DNA of 64,000 nucleotides from Chrysomallon squamiferum. Its lineage: Eukaryota; Mollusca; Gastropoda; Neomphalida; Peltospiridae. Within the stretch, counting starts at the first letter, position 1; the number at the start of each line of letters is the position of its first letter. The stretch spans positions 7,180,976-7,244,975 of the forward strand of contig CM022665.1 in NCBI GenBank assembly GCA_012295275.1, in the 5' to 3' direction. A model generated the notes under the pieces. The model worked only from the letters and a program-made list of their open reading frames with translations, ran no database searches and was not told the origin of the DNA. Position numbers and translations under genes: made by a program. Positions 14,384-42,044 of this stretch are shown here, piece after piece.

Positions 14384-17300
14384 TTAAAATATTTTCATGA
14401 AAACAGCTGTGACAATTCCACCCATGAACATTGAAGGCACCGCAACAAATGACAACAATGAAAGCAGACCCATTCCTGACAAACCATGGCCACTGTAAAT
14501 AAAACAAAGAAAAATTAATTACAAAACTTTTGCTTACAATAAATAAAATACTCTGAAAATAAACAAATTAGATCTCTCTGTTAAAATTAAAATATTTATG
14601 TTATGTAATTCTAATCCCCACCCCCTTCCTTTTAATGTTTAAAATATTTTTTTATGTGACATTTTATTTCTCTTACAAACCCACTATTTTTTATAGGAAT
14701 AATTCTGCATTGGAACTGTTAAAATCTCCTTGTGGAAAAAAAAAAAAAAAAAAAGAGAAAAAGAGAAGCAAAACCTATTTTATAATAAGTGAAACATATA
14801 CCTTGTGCAGCCTGCAGCCAACCTGGAACCAAATACCATCAGAAACCCTCCAACAAAGGCAGCACTTGCAGAAACTCCCTCCACCTGACCAATAGTGTCT
14901 GATGCTAGTGCAGAAACATATGCACCAGCAATAGCCCCTCCAATATAAAACACCTAAATATATAAATAATTTTTTTTTTTGTTACTGATTACAGTTACAT
15001 ACATGGTTATTATTTTTTTTTATTTTTTAAATTATACCTCTAAACAAAAACATAAAAAAATATATATATATTAATAATAAAAAGAAACTGAAATAATAAC
15101 AAAAATCACCAGTACCTGCCACCAGTTTGAAAACCCTGACTGGAACTTGCAAAGATAAGGGGACAGTTTCTTCAGTGGATTTATTACAAGTAGCTGTGAC
15201 ACGATGGTGCAGAAACTGGAAGTGCTGCCTACAAATACAATATTTATGTAATTTACATTTACCAGTATATTATTAAACATTAATCAGAGGGTTATTTTTA
15301 ACTGTGAAAAAACATTAATAAAAACAAACAATACAAAAAAATGGCAAGAATATGGATGAACCAAATTATTGTTATAATAAGCTTTGTTATGAAATATTTT
15401 CAATTTATTATTTTGGCTTCTAACTAGTAATAAGGAATCGCTGTCTTTTTGTAGTGTAATAATAATAATTTTGCTAGACACAATGGAGACAATAAAATTT
15501 TATAAATTATAATTCACTGTTTACTAACCAAGTGTGTCATCAACTGTCAAGATGATAGGTACTTGAAGAAAACCTATCACAGCTCCAGCTATGTAGGGAG
15601 GCCATGCTGTTCTTGTTAAAATTGAACCTCCACTTTCAGCTACATTTTTCTAAACCAGATAAAAAACAAAACAGAAATTATAAATTAAAAAAAAAAAAAA
15701 GAAGACATTCATGTTTGCTTTTAGTAAAATAATGCTGACTTATACTTTCAATATGTAAAATAAAAAGTAGAAGATCAATCAATCATTTAAAAAAAAAAAA
15801 AAACCTTAAATATTCATATAGACAGGGATATATCTCACTGCCAAAATAATAAATCCATGCAGTGTAGTTAATTTTTTTTTTTTTTTGTTCCCTACTGGAC
15901 TGGGTATCAGCAAGCAAACATTTGAACTATGGTAGATATAAATGATACCCAGGGCATTGTATAAAACTTCAGTTTCAACTTAATATTCTGTCAGTGCTAA
16001 TTAGGTTATTATCAGTACAGGGGAAGTCAAAACTGTGACCACATTAGAATGAGATGAATAGGTGTATTAACTGTGATGTCCAGATGGAGCCACTAATTTA
16101 TTCTATTTTCAGACTTTTTCTAAACTGGCCAACATTTATTTTAGTGTGTGGTGTTACTTACAGCCAGTTCCGATTTCCATGGAGCAAAAAGCTCTAATCC
16201 AAATACAATTACTGACAGTGCAGCTCCAAGTGGAAGAGCAACAATGAAATAGGGTGATGCCAGATACTTGTGAAAACTGAAAAATAAAAGTCATATCTCT
16301 GATGCAATGAAGTAACTGGTTCTACTCTGAAATTCAGTGATACTTTTTTTTTGATTAATAAAAAAAAAAGTATCACTGTTTTATCATATAAAGGTGATCA
16401 CACAATGAATGCAACTGATAATTACTGTAAAATTATTGAACAGCACCATTAATTTCCTACCAAAAGGTCCAAAAATTGTTGTTTCAAGAAACCGGGACCC
16501 ATATACTACATGTTGCACAAGGAATTTAATAAAATCTGTAACCGTTTAGTATTTGCTTTAAAATATCTTAAAACTTTGCTGCTGCTTATGCTCTGGAAAT
16601 GCACATTAATTTTCAAATAAAAACGAATACAGTGTAATGGAAACTTATATCTCACATTAATCACATATTGGTCACTTACAATTGATGTCTTAATGGTTCT
16701 TTTGATCTGGTTAGATGAACAACAGTTGGTTCAACAAGTCCATAGACAAAGGCTGCTGTCAAAGCTCCACTAAATGTGTACACTTGAAAACAATGAATTA
16801 TATAATATTCTACAATATTACTGTTCTTAGTTCATAAACTATGTTCTTCTTCTTTATTTAAATAGTATGTAATAACTTTAAATATTAAATAAGTGTTAAA
16901 TAACAGAAATATCAATTTAAAATTAAAAATTAAAAATTTAAATTAATATTTATACAAATTACCAAATTTAGGGCTATTCAATACTTCAGTATTTTTACAT
17001 TTTTCTTATTTTCATCTATTTCTCACTAGCTTTTAATAATAAGCATAAGACTTGTCAATAAACTGAAAAGAAAACTGAAGAAATAAATTGTAACTAAATA
17101 CAATTATTCATACTGAAAGCAATGTACACTTACATTTCATAACACTAATATGTGCCAATACTTCTTATGTAATTTTTATACACATGATGGCCAAGTGAAC
17201 ACATTACTAAAACTATATTATTCAATGAAGTTTTGTAGATTATGAATCAAGATTAGACTTGCATAATGAATATAGTGCATAAACCACTCATTATAAAAGC

Positions 17301-20300
17301 TCCCCCAGTCCAAAAATGCACAGGCAGACAAAAGCTCCCCCCAAAAAGATAAAAAGCAACTTTGCAAACAACCACTTTACTAAAGCATATAATCTACATA
17401 TTTATCAGAATCAATTTAACATGTTTGTTTGACCAACATAATTAATTACTACGAAATAATTCTGATAATAATCACAGTTAAGAAGGCTACAATTTGTAGA
17501 GAGAATTTATATCAAAACATGACTTGAAATGAGATGACATACCTTAGTATACTTTGGGAATTACAATGTTTTGAAAATTGAATTCCAAAATTAATATCAA
17601 AACTCCAGATGATGCTGGACATTAAGACTTCATGACAAAATCATTTTGTATTTTCTAAGATATGCTATTTCACTTGTATGATAGAATATATATTTTTTTA
17701 AGCTGGGGTATGTTTGAACTACTCAGTTTTTATCTATGGGGGCTTTTGTCATAACTTGTATTTCTAATGGGGAGCTTTATTGGATTGTGGGACTTATGTC
17801 TGTATCCCTTGCATAATACTTTAAAACAAGAAATTAATGCACCCTCAGAACACTGCACAGAATGCCTGTATTAATGTGTAACACTCATACTGATCAGTCT
17901 GTGATTTAATTGTGTTGTAGCTATGAGTCAAACATTTTCATTTATAGAAACCATGTTATGAAATACGACCCTTTTGAAGTGATTAAAATCTTTTCTTGGT
18001 GTTGTTACTGATGATAATTAACAGTAAATCCTAAGTAGGCTTTCCATATGGCTATTCCAATGTCAAAACAAAGGACTGCTAAGAACAAGTTCTCAATACC
18101 CTTAACAATTAAGCTGTTTGGGCTACAATGACAATGACTATATTCTCATAAACTGTAGGATTACAGTACAAAGAAGAATGTACGACAGACATAAAATAAC
18201 AAAATCAAAATGCACATGAGTGGAAGTTTAATATGGAGGACATACTCTCACACATATAATTCTTATTATCAAACGCAACTTTTTAAATATATTTTTACTG
18301 TTAAACAAATTATTATATGACATTATATTTGGATGTCTTGTGTATTTGTCTGGTATACCTTTTCTCACATTTAATAATATAGGATCATTACATTCAAATA
18401 CATAATGATATTCATCTCCACTTTTATTAAGAATATTAAACCATCGTCCAGTTTCAATAGGAAGTTTAACATTTGAGGTTCTAAATTTACCTGAGACATT
18501 AGCATTCTTTTGTGGGAGGACAGTAAGACAGTTTTCTAATTTCAATTCATGTTTAATTTTTTTTTATAGTTAATACCCTTTGGATAGGTTTCAGTTTCAT
18601 TTTTCCATATTTTTCATAAAACCAGGGCTACATTTATTAATACTTAGTAAATACTTTCAGAATTTTATATGCAGTCTTTCTGTAATTGTACATTTGCAAA
18701 CCCCAAACTTCACAACCATACAATAAAACTGATTCTATTAGTTTGTCAAATAAATCAAGTATGCAGTCAATGGAGAAATTATGGATGACTTATAGCTATT
18801 AGGCTATATATAGCTTCCACTGCTTTATTACCGTATATACTTTTGTATAAGTCGAATTTTTGGGAGACTATATTAAGGTAATATTTTGGGGGTCGACTTA
18901 TACATAGGTAATGCTTTTGTAGCTGTTGCTGAAGAGTTGCCATTTTGACTATTTTTGGCTACGGGATGCATCTAAAATAATCGCGGTCTTTCAGCTTTTC
19001 AAAAATATAATTTTATCGTATAAAATTTTTTGAAAAATTAAATAACAAAACCAAACCAAATATGAATGTAAAACATGATATTCTTCCGTTTAATGACATA
19101 AAAATACATTTTAAAGCGAGAAAACCGTCAGTACGGCGTTAAGCCTTACGGCGTCTTGCAATGATCTAGGAATGCAGACTTCTCTGCCAAATTGCACTAA
19201 ATATCGGTCCTAATTTCATAAACAAAACTCACTTGTGTAATTGTAAAGAATTTGGTGAAATAATATTGCAATCATGAAATCATAGAACGGCTAAATGTAA
19301 CGGTAAGTTAGGTCTCCATGTTAGACCTTTACATTAAAGAGATACTATTTATGATACATTTAGGCTATAGCTCGTGTAATACATGCATTTACGTTATTAT
19401 GGTATGTTCGTGCAAGTTATGTTACAGTAGGCATACAATGTTGGCCTTCATGGCACTGTCACACTGGTCTAAAAATAGTGACGGTGCCTGGAATCTACAG
19501 TCGACTTATACACAAGTAATACCTAAAATGACGCAATTTTTGGTCTTAAAATACACATCGACTTATACATAAGGTCGCCTTGTACACAAGTATATACGGT
19601 ATATAGTTTTTTACATTCCAATTGAATAGACTGTTTCTTGTAAAGAAAATGCCCAAATATTTATAGTTATCTACTATATCAATAATCTCTCCATCAAATT
19701 TAAATATATAATCACGAAGTTTTCTCCCTTTACTGAAATCATTATTTTAGTTCTATCTGTATTAACTTTAAGTCTCCATAGTTGGCAGTAATTGGCAAAT
19801 GTGTTAAGATTATGTTGTAGAGCATCTGCTGATTCTGCTAACAGTTTTCTATTGTCAGCATACAGTAGAGTAAAAAGTTTTAATTCTTTACTAAACATTA
19901 TTGTAATTAATTCTACTCCATTTGCCTTATTGTCTACAAGAAATTCCTCTAAGTCATTTAGGAAAACAGAAGAAAAAAATGATGAAAGGTTTTCTCCTTA
20001 CCTGACACCGAGTTCACAATTAAAACCATCAGATAACAAACCCGTCACTGTAATTCTTGCCTTAGTGTCTTTATACAGTTAGTCAGAGGAACCTTGTGTT
20101 AATTGGCTATTTAATTCTTATTCTTAGCAATCTGCATACCTATTCATGCACCTTTCTTTTCAAAACTAATTTATGAATAAGACAATTTTTGCATTTAACT
20201 ACAGATCTAACTTAGAAGGAATTACAAAATTTAACTGATCCATGCATTTCGACTATGTACAAAATACCAGACTGGTAAGCAAGTAACCACAAAAGCTAAC

Positions 20301-20352
<52 letters not shown>

Positions 20353-23300
20353 ACAAATATATTTTATTAATTCATCTTTGTAGTAAATTGAATGTCATGA
20401 TATTATTTTATTTTTAGTTCATGATAACTGCACGTGCACAGCAGCCATAACCCATTAAACCTACAAGTACACACCTCGAACAAATTTTTTTTTCTCACAT
20501 GATTATTAATTGTTTTGTAATTTATCATCTAGATTGCAAATTTATTTTTGTATATCCGTTATTTTTATTTGATTTCAAAATTTGATTATGATGACTTTAA
20601 AAATTTAAAAACAAAACACTGTTGGTGTATCTTACATGCATTAGGAACCTTTGCACCAACTTGCACAAGAACCATCCCAGGACACTAGTTTAAAAAGAAA
20701 ATACACAATGACATGCTATATATTAACCAATAAACCAATATGAAGCCACAAATATTATAATTATAACCATATACCAAAAGATTATAAATGTTTTCACATC
20801 ATATGATTAGTTTTTGTCACCTAATTATGTTTATTTTTTTATTATTATTATTTATTTTTTGAATGTATGAGCAAAATAAATGTTCACAGTTGATAAAATT
20901 ACAAGAAGAAATAAAGAAATTAATTTCAAAATTGGCACCAAATTACATTTAGAATAAAAACTTATAAATTTATTATTACAAACATTGTATTATGATGATT
21001 CGTGGGTCAGCTCACTGAAGACACTTACAACATATAAAAAGTAATTAGTAAACTATTTAAATATATATAAAAATAGAAATGACAGTTAGTTAAATTTGGC
21101 TTACACTGCCACTTATGCTCATTCCAGTTCCTAGCAAGGCTGCACCTAAACCAACACTCAAAACACCTTTGTCTGTAAAACAAGCAGCAAAGTTCTGACT
21201 TGTCTTCTCAAAAGTCTTCTTGGTAGCTGGAATCATTGACAGCAGTGACATACTAAATATGCCTGTAATACATAAATAAAATTGGCTGTTACAAAAAGTG
21301 ATATCAGAATAGCATGTAATGCATACTGATATGCAGTTGCATGTGACATTAGGCAATATGATAAACACAGCTTTTAATTCTATTTGAAAAAAAACCCACA
21401 AACATGAATTCAGAAGCAATATTTTATCAAATGTAACTCTGCAATATTCCTATTAATGGTATATTCAGAATTGCGTGTGTATTATTTGTCTAACAAGTAT
21501 TAAAACTGATGTCATCTTGTGCAACTACACAAACATTCAGATAGTTAATAGATCTGTATTCTGTGTGGGGTTGAATAATAAAATAAAATTTGGGCTTGTT
21601 GTTTGGCAATGTCAACATATTTGTATTTTACTTTTTGAGTTTTCTTTTCCATTTGATTGCTGTTTTGTTTAAAAAAGGTAAAATTATATTTGAAAAGCCT
21701 TCCAAGTTCAATCCGGAAAGAAATTATGGCATTTTTACAAATGCCAATTGTGCTATTTTTGACAGATGTTCCCAACTTGATGATATATATGTTGGAAACT
21801 GACTGATGGGCATAACATTCTGACCGGATTATTCTTTCATTAACTGAAATCTAAGGAGGGTTGGTGTTTGATGTGATCACAGAATTACCTGGAAGTGAAA
21901 ATGTACTAACCTGAACTAACAGCAGAAAGAAACATTTTAACCATCAGAAATCTGTCCATTGTCATCTGCTCTTGAATAGCAAGTGGTTCAAACACTAAAA
22001 GTCAAAAAAACCCAGACAAGACAAATAAAATAATGAAAATTGTAAATTTTTATTTAATTCAAAATATATATATAATAAAAAAAATATATATAAAAAAAAA
22101 ATCAAAACAACAACATCAAAACAATAGTAATGATATAAATTTATTTCAACCATAATTATTAATTTGTTTTGTACTGGCTGATGAATGCCAAACTTCAAAA
22201 GTTGCTATGTGTTTTCTTTCCAAGTATGTATCTTCCCTTAGAAGTGAAATTACAAGCTTATCACAGATTTTGATAAACACATGTTAAAGTCATTATATGA
22301 ATGGGAAAAAGCCCTATTCATACTTGCTTGGATTGGTCGTAAAATTTCATATCTGGGCAAAACGATCTGGTAAATATTCAACACTTGATATAATCTTAGG
22401 AGAAGTACATTTCTGACAGTTACTAGTTAACTGCATTCATTAACATTTCTTACTTATCCTTCACTGATATGTGTAAATGACTGAACCACTCTGTGATCAT
22501 GTGAGATTACACCAAGACATAGGTCATTTGAGAAAAAAAAAAAAAAAAAAAGAATATGCTGTCTGGTGTCTTTCTATAATAACAACAATGTAGTGTACGA
22601 TAACTATTCATTATTTATATTCAAATATTTTTATACAAGTGAATTTAAAAAAACTTGGGAAAAAGTAAATGAGAAAAATTACAACAATCTAAATCTTATT
22701 ACATTCAGGTTCATCTTGACAAACCAGTTCAACTACTAGAAGTTAGAACCTCTGCTGGCCTGTATAATGTTTGTTTTTTTGGTTGTTTTTTAATAGATGT
22801 ATTATAACAACAGTGATTTCACAAGTCAAAAATGATTTTTGGTATTTTATATTAACGACCATAATATGCTAAATTCCCAAGAATTTTTTTTAATTTATAA
22901 CCATGTTTTAAAGATTACTTGTTAGTTGTAAATAGGAATGTGATAAAAACTGACTGTGCAACACTGAAAGGTTGCCTCTTCTTTGTTATATATAATCTTT
23001 TGTTGAAGGGTGTTTTCTCATTCAAGCTTCTGATTTGTTATTTCAAAAATATTTAGCAAAATAACTAATGCCACGATATAACATACAAATTCAGCATTAA
23101 CCTCTTATTCACTTTTTGAGTGTTCATAAAACTATGGAGAGTTAGCAAAGAAATTTACATTTCCAAAACAGTCATCACACTGATAAAGCATGTAATATAT
23201 GCTGATTATGCCTTACTGTCTTAGCCTGCCAAATTTCATTCAAATTTCATAAAAATGTATGTGGCAGCAAGTACTTAATTTGGAGTTGCAAGATGCATGG

Positions 23301-24243
23301 TCTTTCTCATCCAATGATGCAATCACAAAAATCACTATGGCTGCTAAAATCTGAGACACTAAACATGTATATGTTTTTTTTTTTGTAACTAAGTAATTAT
23401 GTGGCATAACTGTCGAGCATGGTGCAAAAGTGATTATTTTGTTTCTGATGAAGTTCTTACAAGTTAATGCCCAAACTTAGAGGCTTGTTTAGTGATTGGG
23501 AACTGTGATCATGTGATCTCGTACTGATAACTGGATTGGATGAATGTTTCATATTTGTGCTATGTAGCCCAATGAATTAATTAAATTTCAACAGTGTTAC
23601 AATGTTTTAAAATACTGTATCATTGTATGGCTCTAGAACTCATCAAAAGCTTCATTTTGATATATAATTTACATATATGATACAAGATATTCAGTATATA
23701 TGTTGCTAAATGTCTGAAACCTATCAATTTCTCCATAGAGTGAAGGCAAACACAAGGCAAATTTTATTAAAATAACAATTCATAATTTTTTTCATATCAA
23801 ACCCATCAAAAAGATGCTGGTGTCAGTTTATTCTGCTTGTTGTATTTTATTTTATTATATATATATATATATTAGCATTTAGTTATGCATATTTCTAAAA
23901 GAAAATGATTTTTTTGAAACTTTTTGTTATTCTATAATATAACTACATCATAATTCATATACTCGTAATTAGATAATACTGTAGATGAAGTCTGGGTACT
24001 TTGGCTTACTAAGTAATATTAAAATAAATTTATTATTTTGTTTGTTTGTTTGTTTGTTATACCTCTCCCTTTTTCTGTAGCTATTCCAAATAACAATCCT
24101 GCTGTGCTACACGCAGTCACTTTCATAACCATTTTCATAAATGAACTCTTTTTTTCGGATCCAGTCACGGAATCAAACGCTTCGTGCATTTTTTCTTCGG
24201 ATTCCGCGACCCTTTTTCTGATTGTTGATACTGTATCTTCCAT
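14384..24243 (-). CDS. YeeE/YedE-family (sulfur/thiosulfate transport) membrane protein, 10 exons
   Basis: YeeE/YedE proteins (prokaryotic prototype TsuA) carry thiosulfate or related sulfur species across membranes. Ten exons join in phase: 24243-24063, 21994-21911, 21262-21105, 20684-20636, 16782-16680, 16276-16162, 15649-15529, 15228-15116, 14953-14802 and 14492-14384, giving about 394 aa. Roughly nine hydrophobic segments lie near residues 38-58, 77-100, 120-144, 156-177, 201-222, 249-268, 310-326, 337-357 and 367-394. Family hallmarks are GKGRVFEP-like entry residues, GTGMSISGSCPGMVLVQ (Cys142), GSTSSFCTIVSQ (Cys277) and SRLAAGCTSGHGLSG (Cys357). These three Cys match the placement of the substrate-path cysteines known in TsuA. 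The soluble, charged N-terminus of about 35 residues has no clear signal peptide. The many spliceosomal introns show a genuine animal gene and exclude bacterial contamination. Substrate and membrane are unknown; mitochondrial or plasma-membrane location cannot be decided. Confidence 0.92.
17258..17817. mobile_element. Candidate MITE with degenerate terminal inverted repeats
   Basis: The 10-bp direct repeat CTTGCATAAT occurs at 17258-17267 and 17808-17817. Just inside, the left end reads AATATAGTGCATAAACC then AAAGCTCCCC. The reverse complement of the right end reads GATACAGACATAAGTCC then AAAGCTCCCC. A second shared block, GACAAAAGC followed by a C run and GATAAAAA, lies further in on both sides. 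There is no ORF. This fits an old non-autonomous DNA transposon of about 540 bp in intron 4 of the YeeE-like gene; the family is not assigned (a 9-10-bp duplication would suit MULE-type elements). Confidence 0.42.
18228..20080 (-). pseudogene. Non-LTR retrotransposon (LINE) ORF2 remnant, interrupted
   Basis: Minus-strand translation gives the 3' half of a reverse transcriptase and the LINE C-terminus. Seen in order are CELGVR-stop-GENLSS, FLNDLEEFL, LFTLLYADNRKLLAESA, YCQLWRLKVNTDRTKIMI, VDNYKYLGIFFTRN, then (after an insertion) LFDKLIESVLLYGCEVWGL and GDEYHYVFECNDP near 18420. The pattern suits CR1/L2/jockey-type LINEs. It is dead: a TAA stop replaces a sense codon in GVRQG, the catalytic YADD is YADN, other stops and frameshifts follow, and a 769-bp DNA transposon splits it at 18831-19599. 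It lies in intron 4 of the YeeE-like gene, same strand. Confidence 0.8.
18831..19599. mobile_element. Non-autonomous TIR DNA transposon, 769 bp, TA target site
   Basis: The left end CCGTATATACTTTTGTATAA is matched by the reverse complement of the right end, CCGTATATACTTGTGTACAA, and both continue AGKCGA, giving about 26 bp of near-perfect TIR. The element is flanked by TA on both sides (18829-18830 and 19600-19601). Subterminal motif CGACTTATACA recurs near 18894, 19503 and 19559. There is no transposase ORF. The TA duplication suggests the Tc1/mariner superfamily in the broad sense. It sits inside the LINE reading frame, so it inserted after the LINE. Confidence 0.8.
20303..20350. repeat. 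(AT)n microsatellite
   Basis: A perfect AT dinucleotide run of about 20 units, followed by an imperfect (AC)n tail, in intron 4 of the YeeE-like gene. Confidence 0.95.
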
Positions 24244-25528
24244 TTTCGACTGATTAACGATCTGATGGTATTTACTAAGGTCTGTTGGAATGCAGCGAAT
24301 GTTTAATGATGGCGAATGTTAGCGTCTAAATAATGATTTCCGCAGTGATATCGAACGTGCGAGTTTCTCTTTGTTTTCCTCCACAACAATTGGAGAACCA
24401 CTTGTGCCTATTACAACGTAAAGATTGTCATTTCTGCCTTGAAATTAAATATTAACTTATGGCACAATATATATATTTTAAAGATTTAAAAAAATCCCCC
24501 AAAACACACACACACACACACGCAAAAAACCAATAAAAAACCCAACAAAAAACCCCAACATGTTATTGTATTACTCCTTTCCCAAAACCTGCATTGCCCA
24601 AAAGAACAAAAATTTAGTATTAAATACATTCCCATGATTACACGCATTATCTCATTGTTATTAAAAATATTTTGAAAATGTGGAATGCTGTAATATGGCA
24701 GATTTTAAGAAATTTCCTCAATAATAATAATAAAAAAACAACAAAAACCCCCATTTATCTAGAATGTTGTTTTTTTTTTGGGGAGGATTCTAACAACTTC
24801 AGTTTTAAGAGTCCAAACTGACAATATTGTTAAAATGCAACAGATGGTTTAACTTATTGATTTATGTTTCAAAATACTAGCCACATGACATAAAATAACG
24901 TATCTTAGTATAACTGCTAGCTCATCAGAAGTTCTGAATCACAATTCTCAACATTATTTCTGGACAATTATGCAAAATATATTCACAGTCACACCTCAGA
25001 ACAATTAGACAGAATTATTAGCAATTGAAGATGTTTATAAATAATGCAGCAAAAGCAGATACTTAACATTCCATCTACGTGATGTTACAATTACACTAAA
25101 AAAAAGGGAAGAAATTAATAAAATTTCACAAATGCTTTTGTCCTTTTTGTGTGATATTTAGAAATTAAATATAACAAACAAGTATTTTCCAATCACCTAA
25201 ATTGCGGATAACTCATTTGTTATTCTTTTAAACAATTTCAAAGTTTTCTAACAACTGGTTCTTTAAAATACAAGCCACACATCTGAAGCCCTTATTAATG
25301 TTTTCATGGTCATAATTTGGAAATAAGACAAATGTACTGGTAAACAAATTTTGTTTTCTTTCTCTTTCTCCTTTTTATTTATTTTTTTTTTTAAAAGAGT
25401 TCTTAAAATTTACTTGGCCTTTATGAATCGGGTATATATTTACAAATTAATTTGGAAATTAATATTATTATTCTCTTTTATTGCAAGTTAAGTCTTAACT
25501 TATTTTTTTTTTAATTCTTTTTATAAGC

Positions 25529-25567
<39 letters not shown>

Positions 25568-26211
25568 CACCTTGAAGATAATCTGTTTATTAAAAAACAA
25601 ATTACTGTTACACCTAACAAATATGTATACAAAATAAATAAAATATTTTATACTGTTTTATCAAAAGATCATGAAAGCTATGAAAAAAAAAAAAAAAGTG
25701 AAAGTGTAAATATCAAGTCATGATTTTGTCACAGATTTTGTAGATGGCTTTAACAAACATAATTTACAAATAACCAAGTTTACATGAGTCATTATTATTC
25801 AAAAAGAATTTTACCTGAGAAATTCAAATGTATATGTGTGCAAAGGTCGGCTAATGTAGAATATTTGAAACTTGTTTTTCAAGTTGACCTGTTTCAAAAA
25901 CAATTCAGAACACAAATGTTTATTCATTTCTTTTTGTGTTCATTTAGAAAGAAATACTTTCAATTTGCTATGAGTTCCATATTTCCTAACCATAAATTTT
26001 CCTATAGATCTTATTGTATAACAATAGTAACAAATACTTGAGAATCAGGTTCTCAGTAACAAACTATTTTCCAGAAAACAGATTCCTGGAAAACATCTTA
26101 TATTAAAATGTTTTAGAGTCATCAAGTGCTTCTTTTTGAACAGTTGTGCTATTATTCTGACACACAGTACAGAGAGTGTATCACCAAGATGTTCCTCCAC
26201 ATATTACTCTG
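24244..26211. other. Region between the YeeE-like gene 5' end and the BRF1 3' end
   Basis: Both neighbours are on the minus strand. The part just upstream of 24243 has higher CpG content (about 24110-24420) and is the likely promoter or 5' UTR of the YeeE-like gene. The rest is AT-rich, with a (CA)n tract near 24505-24522 and an (AAT)n tract near 25529-25563. It probably includes the BRF1 3' UTR. No other exon is seen. Confidence 0.45.

Positions 26212-42044
<15,833 letters not shown>

Noticed and set aside
19674-19898. Reverse transcriptase as a functional gene
   Set aside because: The catalytic motif is YADN, there is an in-frame stop just upstream, and the frame is split by a transposon.
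14384-24243. Bacterial contamination or a misassembled bacterial gene for the YeeE-like protein
   Set aside because: The coding sequence is divided among ten exons with GT-AG introns and AT-rich composition like its neighbours, and is flanked by animal genes.
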